A stretch of DNA of 19,482 nt from an uncultured Duncaniella sp. (GTDB lineage: Bacteria > Bacteroidota > Bacteroidia > Bacteroidales > Muribaculaceae): positions 1 to 19,482 of the forward strand of contig CAJURI010000045.1 in NCBI GenBank assembly GCA_910588795.1, written 5' to 3'. Both the position numbers and the translations under genes were made by a program. Of this stretch, positions 6,769 through 15,274 are shown piece by piece (position 1 is the stretch's first letter; each line of letters begins with the position of its first letter). Under the pieces are notes generated by a model, which saw nothing but the letters and a program-made list of their open reading frames with translations, was not told the origin of the DNA and did not search any database.

Positions 6769-8958
6769 TTAATCCTGCTTCTGATTGAATTCAGATGGCC
6801 GGCAACCGAACTTTTCCTGAAAACATTTGCTGAAGTAGCTTGCGCTGTTGAATCCCACCTGTTCGGCTATATCTGCTATTGTCCGGCTGTTGTCACTCTG
6901 TAATAGCTGAGCTGCCCTGTTGAGGCGTATTTCCCGTATGAACAGGCTCGGAGATTTGTCAAGCAGTGTCACAAGGTGTTTGTACAGTCCGGTGCGCTCC
7001 ATGCACATGTCGCTGCTCAGCTGGGATACCGAGTAGGATGGATTGGTGATATTCCTTTCCACAGCTTCCACAGCCTTGGCCACGAAATCCCGGTCCGGCG
7101 CATCCATGCTCTTGCTCTCTGTCGATATGGTGCCGGAGCTTTCCTCGGTGACATCGTCCTCCTTATCCGTGTCGTTCTCTTTGTCTTTAACCTGATCTAT
7201 TAGCATCCTGATTTTAGCGAGCAGCATCTCTTCACGGTGCCGCCGTTCGAGGCGTTTTTTGAGAACCCGGGAATGTATATGGAAAGATGCTGTGACTGTT
7301 GATACAAGCAGCAGAGCATATATGCAGTAGGCCCATGGGGTGGTCCACCATGGAGGCCTTATACTGAAAGAGATGCTCTTGCTCCCTGCTGTGTATGGGG
7401 CATCTTTTGAGGTCGACACCTCGGTTGTCAGAGTGTATTTGCCGGGTTGTAGGTTGGCGTAAGTGAAGTCGGTCTCTCTCTTCTGTCCGGGCGCGAGAAT
7501 CGTTGTCGAGTTGTCCGAATCGGGGCCTGTGAGTGTGTGGCGCAGGTATATGGTGTCACACCATGCATAATCGAGAACCGACAGCTTTATGCTGATCAGA
7601 TTTTGATCGTGGCTCAATATGAGATTATTGCTGATTGTTGTTTCCCCTTTTACAGTGATTGATTGAAGATATATCGGTATTGTCCTTCTTGTCTCGTGTG
7701 GATATGTGTGTCCGGGGACAAATATGTCAATCCTGTCCTCTGCCAGGAAATACACCTCGTCACGGCTGTTGCGGAAGCTGTTCACCTTGCCTGACTCAGT
7801 GATGCCGATGCTGTGCAACCCGTTGCCTTCGAGCCGATGGAGTGCTTTGTTTCCGATGTCTATATGATATAATGAATTGAGGCATCTGAGATACATCATA
7901 CCCTCACGGTCTTCTATGAATGAGGCTTCGGAATGTGGAATCATGCTGCAGTCAATGTGTATCGCCACATATGATGACGGATGATGGTAGAATATTCCGC
8001 GATTGTACATCCCCAGCCATATTCCTCCGTCGGCATCTTCGTACACGGTGCTGATCTCTGTCGCGAGGATTTCTCCTGTTGAGATGCGTATCCCCTTGTG
8101 ATAATTTAAAGATCCGTTGCTTGGATCATAGGTCCATATCCCTTTTGCGCAGCTTGCATATACCGTGCCGTTTTGGCTTGATATCAGAGTGTTGAGCGCG
8201 TATGGCGTGTTGAGTATCGTGTCACATTCAAGCGTGTATGGGTCATAATGTAGCAGGCATCCCCCTGTGTATCCGTTGCGGAGCTGATAGATGGAGCCGT
8301 CTGTAGTGATTCTGACGAGCGATGTGTTGTGGCGTATATCTGTGTCTGACGGTGGTCTTGATGTTATGGCATGTCCGGTCTTCCTGTCAATGACCCGTAT
8401 CCCACCATACTCGAAAAACATGTATATATTATTCTGCATTGATACTACATCAAGCAGCTCCCCCTCGTCATGAGGCAGTGGTATGCGTGATCCGGAATAA
8501 CAGAGGTCGTTTCCTTTACGCGTCATGACACACCCCGAATCATCGACAAACATGTCATCGATGTTTCCCTTTCCGGGCATGGAGCCGGGAACGGTCAGGC
8601 TGTCACATTTCGTGTTGAAGCAGTATAGGCGGCCCTGGTTCTTTATCCACAGCAGAGAGTCGTTTGATACGTATGGATGATGATACCCTTTGTAGTTTCT
8701 GATAAGCGAGGATCGGCTGTCGGTGAGAGCATAGCTTTTGGTGCCGGTATTGTTGAATATGTGTAGATGGGTACTGGTGATGAATGCCATTCTTCCGTCA
8801 GGCAGCTGTATGATGCTTCTGAGGCTCATGTCGCTGGCGTCGCCGGTGATCCTTTTGGGACAGAACAGCATCCCGTCCACTGTAGGCTGGGGGAAGACTG
8901 CCATTGACACAAGGGTCAAAAGCATTGATGCGAGGATATGTCTTAAGTGTATCGGCAT
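6769..8958 (-). CDS. SusR-like membrane sensor-regulator: beta-propeller, Y_Y_Y and AraC DNA-binding domain, no kinase
   Basis: A 729-aa transcription regulator spanning the inner membrane. A signal segment (1-24) leads into a periplasmic region with degenerate propeller repeats (clearest at about 303-330, EDADGGIWLGMYNRGIFYHH). A Y_Y_Y-type beta-sandwich (about 465-535) contains YLRHTLTGPD and LQPGKYTL. One membrane helix lies at about 540-562 (PWAYCIYALLLVSTVTASFH), then a basic coiled-coil-like stretch (RVLKKRLERRHREEMLLAKI), an acidic linker, and an AraC-type helix-turn-helix domain (about 625-726; ADIAEQVGFNSASYFSKCFQEKFGCRPSEF). No histidine-kinase or receiver domain is present, so it differs from hybrid two-component systems and resembles SusR in plan, though it is longer. 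It precedes the GH31 gene on the same strand and probably activates it when an oligosaccharide is bound in the periplasm. Confidence 0.9.
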   Translation of the reverse strand: MPIHLRHILASMLLTLVSMAVFPQPTVDGMLFCPKRITGDASDMSLRSIIQLPDGRMAFITSTHLHIFNNTGTKSYALTDSRSSLIRNYKGYHHPYVSNDSLLWIKNQGRLYCFNTKCDSLTVPGSMPGKGNIDDMFVDDSGCVMTRKGNDLCYSGSRIPLPHDEGELLDVVSMQNNIYMFFEYGGIRVIDRKTGHAITSRPPSDTDIRHNTSLVRITTDGSIYQLRNGYTGGCLLHYDPYTLECDTILNTPYALNTLISSQNGTVYASCAKGIWTYDPSNGSLNYHKGIRISTGEILATEISTVYEDADGGIWLGMYNRGIFYHHPSSYVAIHIDCSMIPHSEASFIEDREGMMYLRCLNSLYHIDIGNKALHRLEGNGLHSIGITESGKVNSFRNSRDEVYFLAEDRIDIFVPGHTYPHETRRTIPIYLQSITVKGETTISNNLILSHDQNLISIKLSVLDYAWCDTIYLRHTLTGPDSDNSTTILAPGQKRETDFTYANLQPGKYTLTTEVSTSKDAPYTAGSKSISFSIRPPWWTTPWAYCIYALLLVSTVTASFHIHSRVLKKRLERRHREEMLLAKIRMLIDQVKDKENDTDKEDDVTEESSGTISTESKSMDAPDRDFVAKAVEAVERNITNPSYSVSQLSSDMCMERTGLYKHLVTLLDKSPSLFIREIRLNRAAQLLQSDNSRTIADIAEQVGFNSASYFSKCFQEKFGCRPSEFNQKQD

Positions 8959-8983
8959 GTGGGGGGCGTCTGTAATTCGTATG

Positions 8984-8991
8984 CAAATTTA
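8984..8991 (-). promoter_or_regulatory. -7 box of the sensor-regulator gene
   Basis: On the minus strand TAAATTTG, followed by CAT, matches TAnnTTTG and predicts a leader of about 20 nt. No good -33 TTG is visible. A short dyad TCCGA-N11-TCGGA (9001-9021) overlaps that region and could be an operator, but it is short enough to arise by chance. Confidence 0.45.
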
Positions 8992-9045
8992 AGGACTTTG
9001 TCCGACAGATCATGCATCGGATCGAACAAAGATGGGACACATAAC

Positions 9046-9072
9046 TTGCACGTTTACATATACATTGTGCAA
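9046..9072. promoter_or_regulatory. Dyad TTGCAC-N15-GTGCAA in the regulator/ilvD divergent region
   Basis: Perfect 6-bp inverted half-sites (9046-9051 and 9067-9072) have centres 21 bp apart. The dyad lies between the two divergent promoters, about 57 bp upstream of the ilvD -33 box. It could be an operator for either gene; no matching factor can be named. Confidence 0.3.
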
Positions 9073-9128
9073 ATTGACCCGCTTTTTTGTGTCATATAGG
9101 TGAATATGCCAACAAATATCGCTAAAAA

Positions 9129-9160
9129 TTTGTGTTTTACAACATATATTCATATTTTTG
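9129..9160 (+). promoter_or_regulatory. Promoter of the ilv operon
   Basis: TTTG (9129-9132), a 20-bp spacer and TATTTTTG (9153-9160) fit the Bacteroidota consensus at both elements. Transcription should begin near 9166, leaving a leader of about 80 nt before ilvD. I found no T-box, no leader peptide rich in Ile/Val/Leu codons and no terminator in that leader. Confidence 0.75.
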
Positions 9161-9246
9161 CGGATAATTTACAGATATCATAGGGGTAGAACATTAGGAT
9201 TTGGCGTTTACACCCTGCTTATAGAAATAAATTGTAATATCGCTAT

Positions 9247-11076
9247 ATGAAGTTCCCGTTGAGAAGCGCAGCAAGTACCGAGGGTCGCCGCATGGCTGGT
9301 GCCCGTGCATTATGGCGGGCCAACGGCATGAAAGAGGAGCAGTTCGGAAAGCCAGTCATTGCCGTGGTCAATTCATTCACACAGTTTGTCCCGGGCCACA
9401 CTCATCTGCATGAGATCGGACAGGTGGTCAAGGAGGAGATCGAGAAGCTCGGATGCTTCGCTGCCGAGTTCAATACCATTGCAATTGACGATGGCATAGC
9501 CATGGGGCATGACGGGATGCTCTATTCGCTCCCGTCGCGCGATATGATTGCCGATTCCATTGAGTACATGGTCAACGCTCACAAGGTTGACGCCATGGTG
9601 TGCATATCCAATTGCGACAAGGTCACTCCCGGTATGCTTATGGCTGCCATGCGCCTCAACATTCCTGCGATATTCGTTTCCGGAGGTCCTATGGAAGCCG
9701 GCAGGGTGGGTGACCGCGATGTCGATCTTGTGGACATAATGGTTGAGTCGGCCGATGATTCCGTCTCCGACAGCGACGTGTCCTTGCTTGAGATGAAGGG
9801 ATGTCCCACTTGCGGTTCATGCTCCGGCATGTTCACTGCCAATTCCATGAACTCTCTCAACGAAGCCATAGGGCTTGCCCTTCCCGGCAACGGAACGGTT
9901 GTCGCCACACACATAAATCGCCGCGAGCTGTTCATAAAGGCCGCACGCAGGATAGTCGAGAACGCATATGCCTATTATCGTGACGGAGATGTCAGTGTGC
10001 TCCCGCGCAGCATCGCCACACGTCAGGCCATGCTTAACGCGATGACTCTCGACATAGCAATGGGCGGTTCCACCAACACTGTGCTCCACCTGCTTGCCAT
10101 AGCCCACGAGGCCGGGGCCGATTTCACCATGGAGGATATCGACCGTCTCTCCCGCCACACTCCGGTGCTCTGTAAGGTTGCCCCTAATTCCCGCTATCAC
10201 ATCCAGGATGTCAACCGTGCGGGAGGCATAATATCCATAATGAAGATCCTTGCCGATGCAGGCCTTGTGGACACATCTGTACGCCGTGTTGACGGAATGA
10301 CGCTCGCGCAGGCCATAGAGCGGTGGGCGGTGGTTCCAGGCAAGAAAATGGACAACGAGGCCGACGAACTCTGGAAAAGCGCGCCGGGAATGAAGCGCAC
10401 CACCGAGCTCGGATGTCAGATGAGCTATTACAGCGAGCTTGACACCGACCGTGCCTCAGGATGTATCCGTGATATGGAGCATGCCTATGTCAAGGATGGC
10501 GGTCTCGCTGTGCTCAAGGGCAATATCGCACAGGACGGATGTGTGGTCAAGACTGCCGGAGTCGACGAGAGCATATTCCGTTTCAGCGGTCCTGCCAAAG
10601 TGTTCACTTCACAGGAGGCCGCAGTGGAGGGGATACTGCGCGATAAGGTTAAAAGCGGAGATGTGGTGGTCATTACCCATGAAGGGCCCAAAGGTGGTCC
10701 TGGCATGCAGGAGATGCTCTACCCGACATCTTACATAAAGAGCAAGCACCTCGGCAAAGAATGCGCGCTTATAACTGACGGACGTTTCTCCGGTGGAACA
10801 TCAGGACTTTCCATAGGGCACATATCGCCCGAAGCTGCCGCCGGCGGTAACATCGGGCTTGTGCGTGACGGCGATATCATAGAGATCGACATTCCGGCTC
10901 GCACCATAAACGTACGCCTCTCCGACAGTGAGCTTGCCGGGCGGCGTGAAGAGGAGCTGTCACATGGTTCGGAGGCATTCACTCCTCGTGACCGCCAACG
11001 TCAGGTGAGCCGCGCCCTGCGCGCTTACGCAGCCATGGTGACCTCGGCTGACAAGGGTGGTGTCAGGACGATATAA
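9247..11076 (+). CDS. ilvD: Dihydroxy-acid dehydratase (EC 4.2.1.9)
   Basis: A 609-aa iron-sulfur enzyme that dehydrates 2,3-dihydroxy-isovalerate and -methylvalerate to the 2-keto acids leading to valine/leucine and isoleucine. The start MKFPLRSAASTEGRRMAGARALWRA (read as two parts, MKFPLRSAAS and TEGRRMAGAR...) matches the E. coli protein closely. FGKPVIAVVNSFTQFVPGHTH lies at 33-53. Cluster-binding cysteines include Cys123 in SNCDKVTPGM and the CPTCGSCSGMFTANSMN motif (Cys186, 189, 192). DIAMGGSTNTVLHL, GPKGGPGMQEMLYPTS and ITDGRFSGGTSGLSIGH are intact. The length fits (about 616 aa in E. coli). It is the first gene of the ilv operon, under the promoter at 9129-9160. Confidence 0.98.
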   Translation: MKFPLRSAASTEGRRMAGARALWRANGMKEEQFGKPVIAVVNSFTQFVPGHTHLHEIGQVVKEEIEKLGCFAAEFNTIAIDDGIAMGHDGMLYSLPSRDMIADSIEYMVNAHKVDAMVCISNCDKVTPGMLMAAMRLNIPAIFVSGGPMEAGRVGDRDVDLVDIMVESADDSVSDSDVSLLEMKGCPTCGSCSGMFTANSMNSLNEAIGLALPGNGTVVATHINRRELFIKAARRIVENAYAYYRDGDVSVLPRSIATRQAMLNAMTLDIAMGGSTNTVLHLLAIAHEAGADFTMEDIDRLSRHTPVLCKVAPNSRYHIQDVNRAGGIISIMKILADAGLVDTSVRRVDGMTLAQAIERWAVVPGKKMDNEADELWKSAPGMKRTTELGCQMSYYSELDTDRASGCIRDMEHAYVKDGGLAVLKGNIAQDGCVVKTAGVDESIFRFSGPAKVFTSQEAAVEGILRDKVKSGDVVVITHEGPKGGPGMQEMLYPTSYIKSKHLGKECALITDGRFSGGTSGLSIGHISPEAAAGGNIGLVRDGDIIEIDIPARTINVRLSDSELAGRREEELSHGSEAFTPRDRQRQVSRALRAYAAMVTSADKGGVRTI

Positions 11077-11114
11077 CGTAAGGTAAATTTATAATAAGGT
11101 ACATATATCTATAT

Positions 11115-12836
11115 ATGAGTGAAAAGATTCAAGGTTCCGAGGCGATGTGCCGCGCGCTTATCGCCGAAGGGGTCGACACAATATTCGGCTATCCCGGAGG
11201 GCAGATAATGTCGTTCTACGACACGCTCTACGGCTTTCAGGACCGTCTTCACCACATACTCACCCGTCATGAGCAGGGGGCGGTGCATGCCGCTCAGGGA
11301 TATGCGCGGTCATCTGGAAAAGTCGGAGTGGTAACTGTCACCTCAGGTCCGGCGGCAACCAACCTCATAACCGGCATAAGTGATGCCATGGTCGATTCGA
11401 CACCGCTTGTCATTATCACAGGACAGGTGGCCGTGGCTTCGCTCGGCACGGAGGCGTTTCAGGAAACGGACGTCCTGGGCATAACACAGCCTATCACCAA
11501 GTGGGCATATCAGATCCGGTCGGCCGAGGAGATTCCGTGGGCTGTGGCCCGCGCCTTCTACCTTGCCTCGACAGGACGTCCTGGCCCCGTGGTCCTCGAT
11601 TTCACTAAGGATGCACAGATCGGATCGGTGGTATGGGAATACAAGTCTATAAGATATATCCGTAGCTACAACCCCGACCCCGAACCCCTGTCACAATCCA
11701 TACTCGATGCAGCGACATTGCTCAACCATGCCGAACGTCCCCTTGTGTTTGCCGGACACGGTGTGTTGATATCAGGAGCGGAGAGAGAGCTTCTCAATCT
11801 GGTGGAGAAGTGCGATATACCTGTCGCTACTACTTTGCTCGGGCTTTCGTCAGTCCCGTCCGACCATCCGCTCAACAAGGGTATGATAGGGATGCATGGC
11901 AATATCGCCCCCAATATCAAGACCAACGAGGCTGATGTCATACTCGCTGTGGGCATGCGTTTCAGCGACCGTGTGACAGGCCGTCTTGACAGCTATGCGC
12001 GACAGGCCAGGATCATACATATCGATATTGACGAGGCCGAGTTCAACAAGAACGTGCACTCCGATGTCCATATCCATTCCGATGCGCGCAAGGCCCTCTC
12101 GCTTCTCCTCCCGCATGTCAATAAGGCGAGTCATGCAGCATGGATAGAATCATTCGACGCCCCGCGCAAAGTGGAGGAGATCGAGGTGATACAGCGTGAA
12201 CTCCATCCCATTGACACCCGCGACGGAGCCATGCGCATGGGGCAGGTGATCCGCAAAGTCTCCGAGGCCAGCGGCAACGATGGCATTCTCGTGACGGATG
12301 TGGGTCAGAATCAGATGATGTCGGCACGCTATTTCAAGTACAGCAGCCCCAACAGTGTGATATCCTCCGGCGGCCTCGGCACTATGGGATTCTGCCTTCC
12401 GGCAGCCATAGGCGCGAAGATCGGCGCGCCCGGACGTCAGTTGTTCGCATTCATGGGCGACGGCGGTTTCCAGATGACCATGCAGGAGCTTGGAACCATA
12501 ATGGACTACCGCATACCTGTAAAGATGATAATCCTCAACAACAACTTCCTCGGAAACGTGCGTCAGTGGCAGGAACTGTTCTTCAACAGTCATTTCATGG
12601 CCACCCCGCTCCTCAACCCCGACTTCGCCATGGTCTGCAAGGCCTACGGCATCCCTGCCGAGGATGTGAATGACGTCTCGGAGCTTGATGCCGCCATAGG
12701 CCGTATGGTCGATTCCGAAACTGCCTACTTGCTCAACGTTAACATCGAGCCTGAGGACATGGTTTTCCCGATGATTGCCCCGGGTTCCGCCATAGACGAG
12801 ATCCTTCTTAACCGCAACAAGAAATATCAGAAATAA
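11115..12836 (+). CDS. ilvB: Acetolactate synthase large subunit (EC 2.2.1.6)
   Basis: A 573-aa thiamine-diphosphate enzyme, the catalytic subunit of acetohydroxyacid synthase, which condenses pyruvate with pyruvate or 2-ketobutyrate. The cofactor-activating Glu53 is in RHEQGAVHAAQGYAR. SGPAATNLITGI (78-89) and the FAD-binding middle domain (about 190-340, VGMRFSDRVTGR) are present. The ThDP/Mg motif runs from GDG (448-450) to NNN (475-477), followed by FLGNVRQWQELFF. It lies 38 bp after ilvD and 7 bp before the regulatory subunit gene, and the pair should form the holoenzyme. Confidence 0.97.
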   Translation: MSEKIQGSEAMCRALIAEGVDTIFGYPGGQIMSFYDTLYGFQDRLHHILTRHEQGAVHAAQGYARSSGKVGVVTVTSGPAATNLITGISDAMVDSTPLVIITGQVAVASLGTEAFQETDVLGITQPITKWAYQIRSAEEIPWAVARAFYLASTGRPGPVVLDFTKDAQIGSVVWEYKSIRYIRSYNPDPEPLSQSILDAATLLNHAERPLVFAGHGVLISGAERELLNLVEKCDIPVATTLLGLSSVPSDHPLNKGMIGMHGNIAPNIKTNEADVILAVGMRFSDRVTGRLDSYARQARIIHIDIDEAEFNKNVHSDVHIHSDARKALSLLLPHVNKASHAAWIESFDAPRKVEEIEVIQRELHPIDTRDGAMRMGQVIRKVSEASGNDGILVTDVGQNQMMSARYFKYSSPNSVISSGGLGTMGFCLPAAIGAKIGAPGRQLFAFMGDGGFQMTMQELGTIMDYRIPVKMIILNNNFLGNVRQWQELFFNSHFMATPLLNPDFAMVCKAYGIPAEDVNDVSELDAAIGRMVDSETAYLLNVNIEPEDMVFPMIAPGSAIDEILLNRNKKYQK

Positions 12837-12843
12837 GGAGATT

Positions 12844-13398
12844 ATGGAAAAGAAAATGTTCACCATATCGGTATTCACTGAGAACCAGGTGGGTCTGCTC
12901 AACCGCATCTCCATTATATTCACGCGACGCGGCATAAACCTCGAGAGCGTTTCGTCAAGCCCAAGTTCCGTAGTCGGGGTCCACAAGATGAATTTCCTTG
13001 TGGCAGGGGAGCGTGAGGCACTTGAGAAAGTGGTGAAGCAGATCGAGAAGTGTGTCGATGTGCTGCGCGCCTTTCTATACACCGACGATGAGATCGTCTA
13101 TCAGGAGGTGGCCCTCTACAAAGTGCCCACCGTGCGCCTGCTTGACGAGCCTAACCTTGAGCGTATAATACGTGTGCACAATGCCCGCATTCTTGAGATT
13201 ACGCGTGACTATACCGTTATAGAGAAGACCGGACACGAGACCGAGACACAGGCTCTGTATGAGCTGCTTACGCAGTATGACATACAGCAGTTCATACGTT
13301 CCGGACGCATATGTGTGACCAAGTCCCCCACCGAGCATTTCTCGCGCTTCCTCAGCGAGCAGGAGATACGCCGCCGTAGCATAGAGGACAACATGTAA
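12844..13398 (+). CDS. ilvN: Acetolactate synthase small (regulatory) subunit, ACT domain
   Basis: A 184-aa regulatory subunit that stimulates the large subunit and mediates valine feedback. An ACT domain fills residues about 5-77 (TISVFTENQVGLLNRISIIFTRRGINLESVS), followed by the C-terminal activation domain containing EVALYKVPTV and the SGRICVTKSP segment that matches the conserved SGVVGLSRG end of IlvH-type proteins. The start is set by AAGGAG at 12835-12840, which overlaps the ilvB stop and sits 3 nt before the ATG. Translational coupling to ilvB is likely. The length is slightly above that of IlvH (about 163 aa). Confidence 0.95.
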   Translation: MEKKMFTISVFTENQVGLLNRISIIFTRRGINLESVSSSPSSVVGVHKMNFLVAGEREALEKVVKQIEKCVDVLRAFLYTDDEIVYQEVALYKVPTVRLLDEPNLERIIRVHNARILEITRDYTVIEKTGHETETQALYELLTQYDIQQFIRSGRICVTKSPTEHFSRFLSEQEIRRRSIEDNM

Positions 13399-13410
13399 CA
13401 TTCTGAAGCC

Positions 13411-14151
13411 ATGAATCATTACGTCAACGAGTTCTATCTTACAGCTGCCGAGGTCAACGCCCAGGAAGAGATGCCTCTTTCCCGTCTTGTGACCCTGATC
13501 ATAGACACTGCCACGGCTCATGCCAACAGTCTTGGTTTCGGTTATGCGCACATGATGGAGACCAACACCTCATGGGTGCTGTCGCGTCTGAGCATCGACC
13601 TTACGAGAATGCCCGGAGTCAACCGCAGATATCTCCTGGTGACATGGGTCGACAATGTCAACCGCCTTTACTCCGACCGTATGTTCCAGCTTCAGGACGG
13701 ACAGACGGGGGAAGTCATAGGATGGGCCCACACCACATGGATGGCGATAGACATGGATTCGCGCCGCCCCACTGACCTGACAGTCCACAAGTCACTTGTT
13801 GACGTGATAGAGCAGCGCGAGTTCGGAGGTGAGAAAAGCGGGAAGCTGCAGCCTCTGCGCGAAAGTTCCGAATCATACAGCTACACATTCAAGGTCAGCG
13901 ACATAGATGTCAACAGGCATGTCACCACCCGTCGCTACATCGATCTGATCACCGATCTGTGGCCCCTTGAAAAGTACATCGAATGCCGTGTGTCGCGTTT
14001 CGAGATCGCGTTCAAGCATGAGGCCCGTTATGCCGAGGAGGCGGTAACGCTAAAGTCACCCCGCCCGGGTGCTGATGATGTCTATGACACCGAGATAAGG
14101 GTAGGGGACACCGCCTGCGCCCTCGCACGTGTAAGATTCATGGAAAGATAG
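13411..14151 (+). CDS. Acyl-[acyl-carrier-protein] thioesterase (FatA/FatB-like)
   Basis: A 246-aa double-hotdog protein of the acyl-ACP thioesterase family (PF01643 type), which releases free fatty acids from acyl carrier protein in the cytoplasm. The N-terminal hotdog (about 1-125) contains WVLSRLSIDLTRMPGVNRR and GWAHTTWMAIDMDSRRP. The C-terminal hotdog (about 150-245) holds the active-site motif SDIDVNRHVTTRRYIDL, with Asn168 and His170 matching the Asn/His of plant DxNxHVNN motifs; the second Asn pair is replaced by TT. It starts 12 bp after ilvN and ends 46 bp before ilvC, so it is inside the ilv operon. The same placement is, as I recall, conserved in Bacteroides. A role in branched-chain acyl metabolism is inferred from position only. 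Confidence 0.9.
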   Translation: MNHYVNEFYLTAAEVNAQEEMPLSRLVTLIIDTATAHANSLGFGYAHMMETNTSWVLSRLSIDLTRMPGVNRRYLLVTWVDNVNRLYSDRMFQLQDGQTGEVIGWAHTTWMAIDMDSRRPTDLTVHKSLVDVIEQREFGGEKSGKLQPLRESSESYSYTFKVSDIDVNRHVTTRRYIDLITDLWPLEKYIECRVSRFEIAFKHEARYAEEAVTLKSPRPGADDVYDTEIRVGDTACALARVRFMER

Positions 14152-14197
14152 ATATAAATCGAACAAAAGGTAAAATCCATCTCATAATATCATAATT

Positions 14198-15241
14198 ATG
14201 GCAAAACTTAACTTTGGCGGCATAGAAGAGACCGTCATAACCCGTGAGGAATTTCCTCTCAGCAAAGCTCTTGAAGTTCTCAAAGACGAGACAATAGCAG
14301 TGATAGGATACGGCGTCCAGGGCCCCGGTCAGGGCCTTGATCTCCGCGACAACGGCTTCAACGTGATTGTTGGTCAGCGTGCCGGCAAGACCTATGAAAA
14401 GGCTGTGGCTGACGGCTGGAAGCCCGGCGAGACCCTCTTCTCCATCGAGGAGGCATGCAAGCGCGGCACTATAATCATGTGTCTGCTCAGCGACGCCGCT
14501 GTGATATCCCAGTGGCCCATCATAAAGAAACATCTTACCCCGGGCAAGGCTCTGTACTTCAGCCACGGGTTCGCCATAAACTGGAGCGACCGCACAGGTG
14601 TCGTGCCTCCCGCTGATGTCGATGTGATAATGGTTGCCCCCAAGGGTTCCGGCACAATGCTCCGCGTCCTCTTCAAGGAGGGCAAAGGCACCAATTCCTC
14701 ATTCGCTGTATATCAGGATGCCACAGGTCGTGCCCTCGACCGCACTCTCGCCCTCGGCATAGGCATAGGCTCGGGATATCTGTTCGAGACAACATTCCAG
14801 CGTGAGGCTGTGAGCGATCTCACCGGTGAGCGTGGCTCTCTCATGGGCGCGATACAGGGTCTCCTCCTCGCACAGTACGAAGTCCTCCGCGAGAACGGAC
14901 ACACACCCTCCGAGGCTTTCAACGAGACTGTCGAAGAGCTCACACAGTCACTTATGCCGCTGTTTGCCGCAAAAGGTATGGACTGGATGTATGCCAACTG
15001 CTCTACCACCGCACAGCGTGGCGCACTTGACTGGATGGGCCCGTTCCACGATGCCATTAAGCCTGTGGTCGAGAAGCTGTATGCGAGCGTGAAGTGTGGC
15101 AATGAGGCCCAGCGCAGCATCGACTCTAACACTCAGCCCGACTATCGCGAAAAACTCGAAGAGGAGCTGAAGGCTCTGCGCGAAAGCGAGATGTGGCGCA
15201 CCGGTGCCGTAGTGCGCACACTCCGTCCCGAAAACGCCTGA
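14198..15241 (+). CDS. ilvC: Ketol-acid reductoisomerase (EC 1.1.1.86), single-repeat form
   Basis: A 347-aa NAD(P)H-dependent enzyme that isomerises and reduces acetolactate and acetohydroxybutyrate. The Rossmann motif GYGVQGPGQGLDLRDNGFNV begins at residue 37, and R61 in VGQR probably contacts the cofactor phosphate. His123 in FSHGFAINW is the conserved active-site His. Magnesium ligands are Asp207 and Glu211 in AVSDLTGERGSLMG. Substrate-site residues Glu243, Glu247 and Ser269 (NCSTTA) keep the spacing of the plant enzyme's E-x3-E-x21-S. The length is that of class I enzymes, but the motifs GERGxLxGA and NCSTTA are unlike E. coli IlvC and close to plant KARI as I recall it. Last gene of the ilv operon, followed by a strong hairpin. 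Confidence 0.96.
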   Translation: MAKLNFGGIEETVITREEFPLSKALEVLKDETIAVIGYGVQGPGQGLDLRDNGFNVIVGQRAGKTYEKAVADGWKPGETLFSIEEACKRGTIIMCLLSDAAVISQWPIIKKHLTPGKALYFSHGFAINWSDRTGVVPPADVDVIMVAPKGSGTMLRVLFKEGKGTNSSFAVYQDATGRALDRTLALGIGIGSGYLFETTFQREAVSDLTGERGSLMGAIQGLLLAQYEVLRENGHTPSEAFNETVEELTQSLMPLFAAKGMDWMYANCSTTAQRGALDWMGPFHDAIKPVVEKLYASVKCGNEAQRSIDSNTQPDYREKLEEELKALRESEMWRTGAVVRTLRPENA

Positions 15242-15274
15242 TCCTTACCGACCCATCCGGGATAGCATATACTG

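Noticed and set aside
12150..13082. A 310-codon minus-strand open frame across the end of ilvB and start of ilvN
   Set aside because: It lies antisense to two well-identified genes, its translation has low-complexity His/Val/Glu-rich content and no recognisable domain; it reflects codon bias of the true genes.
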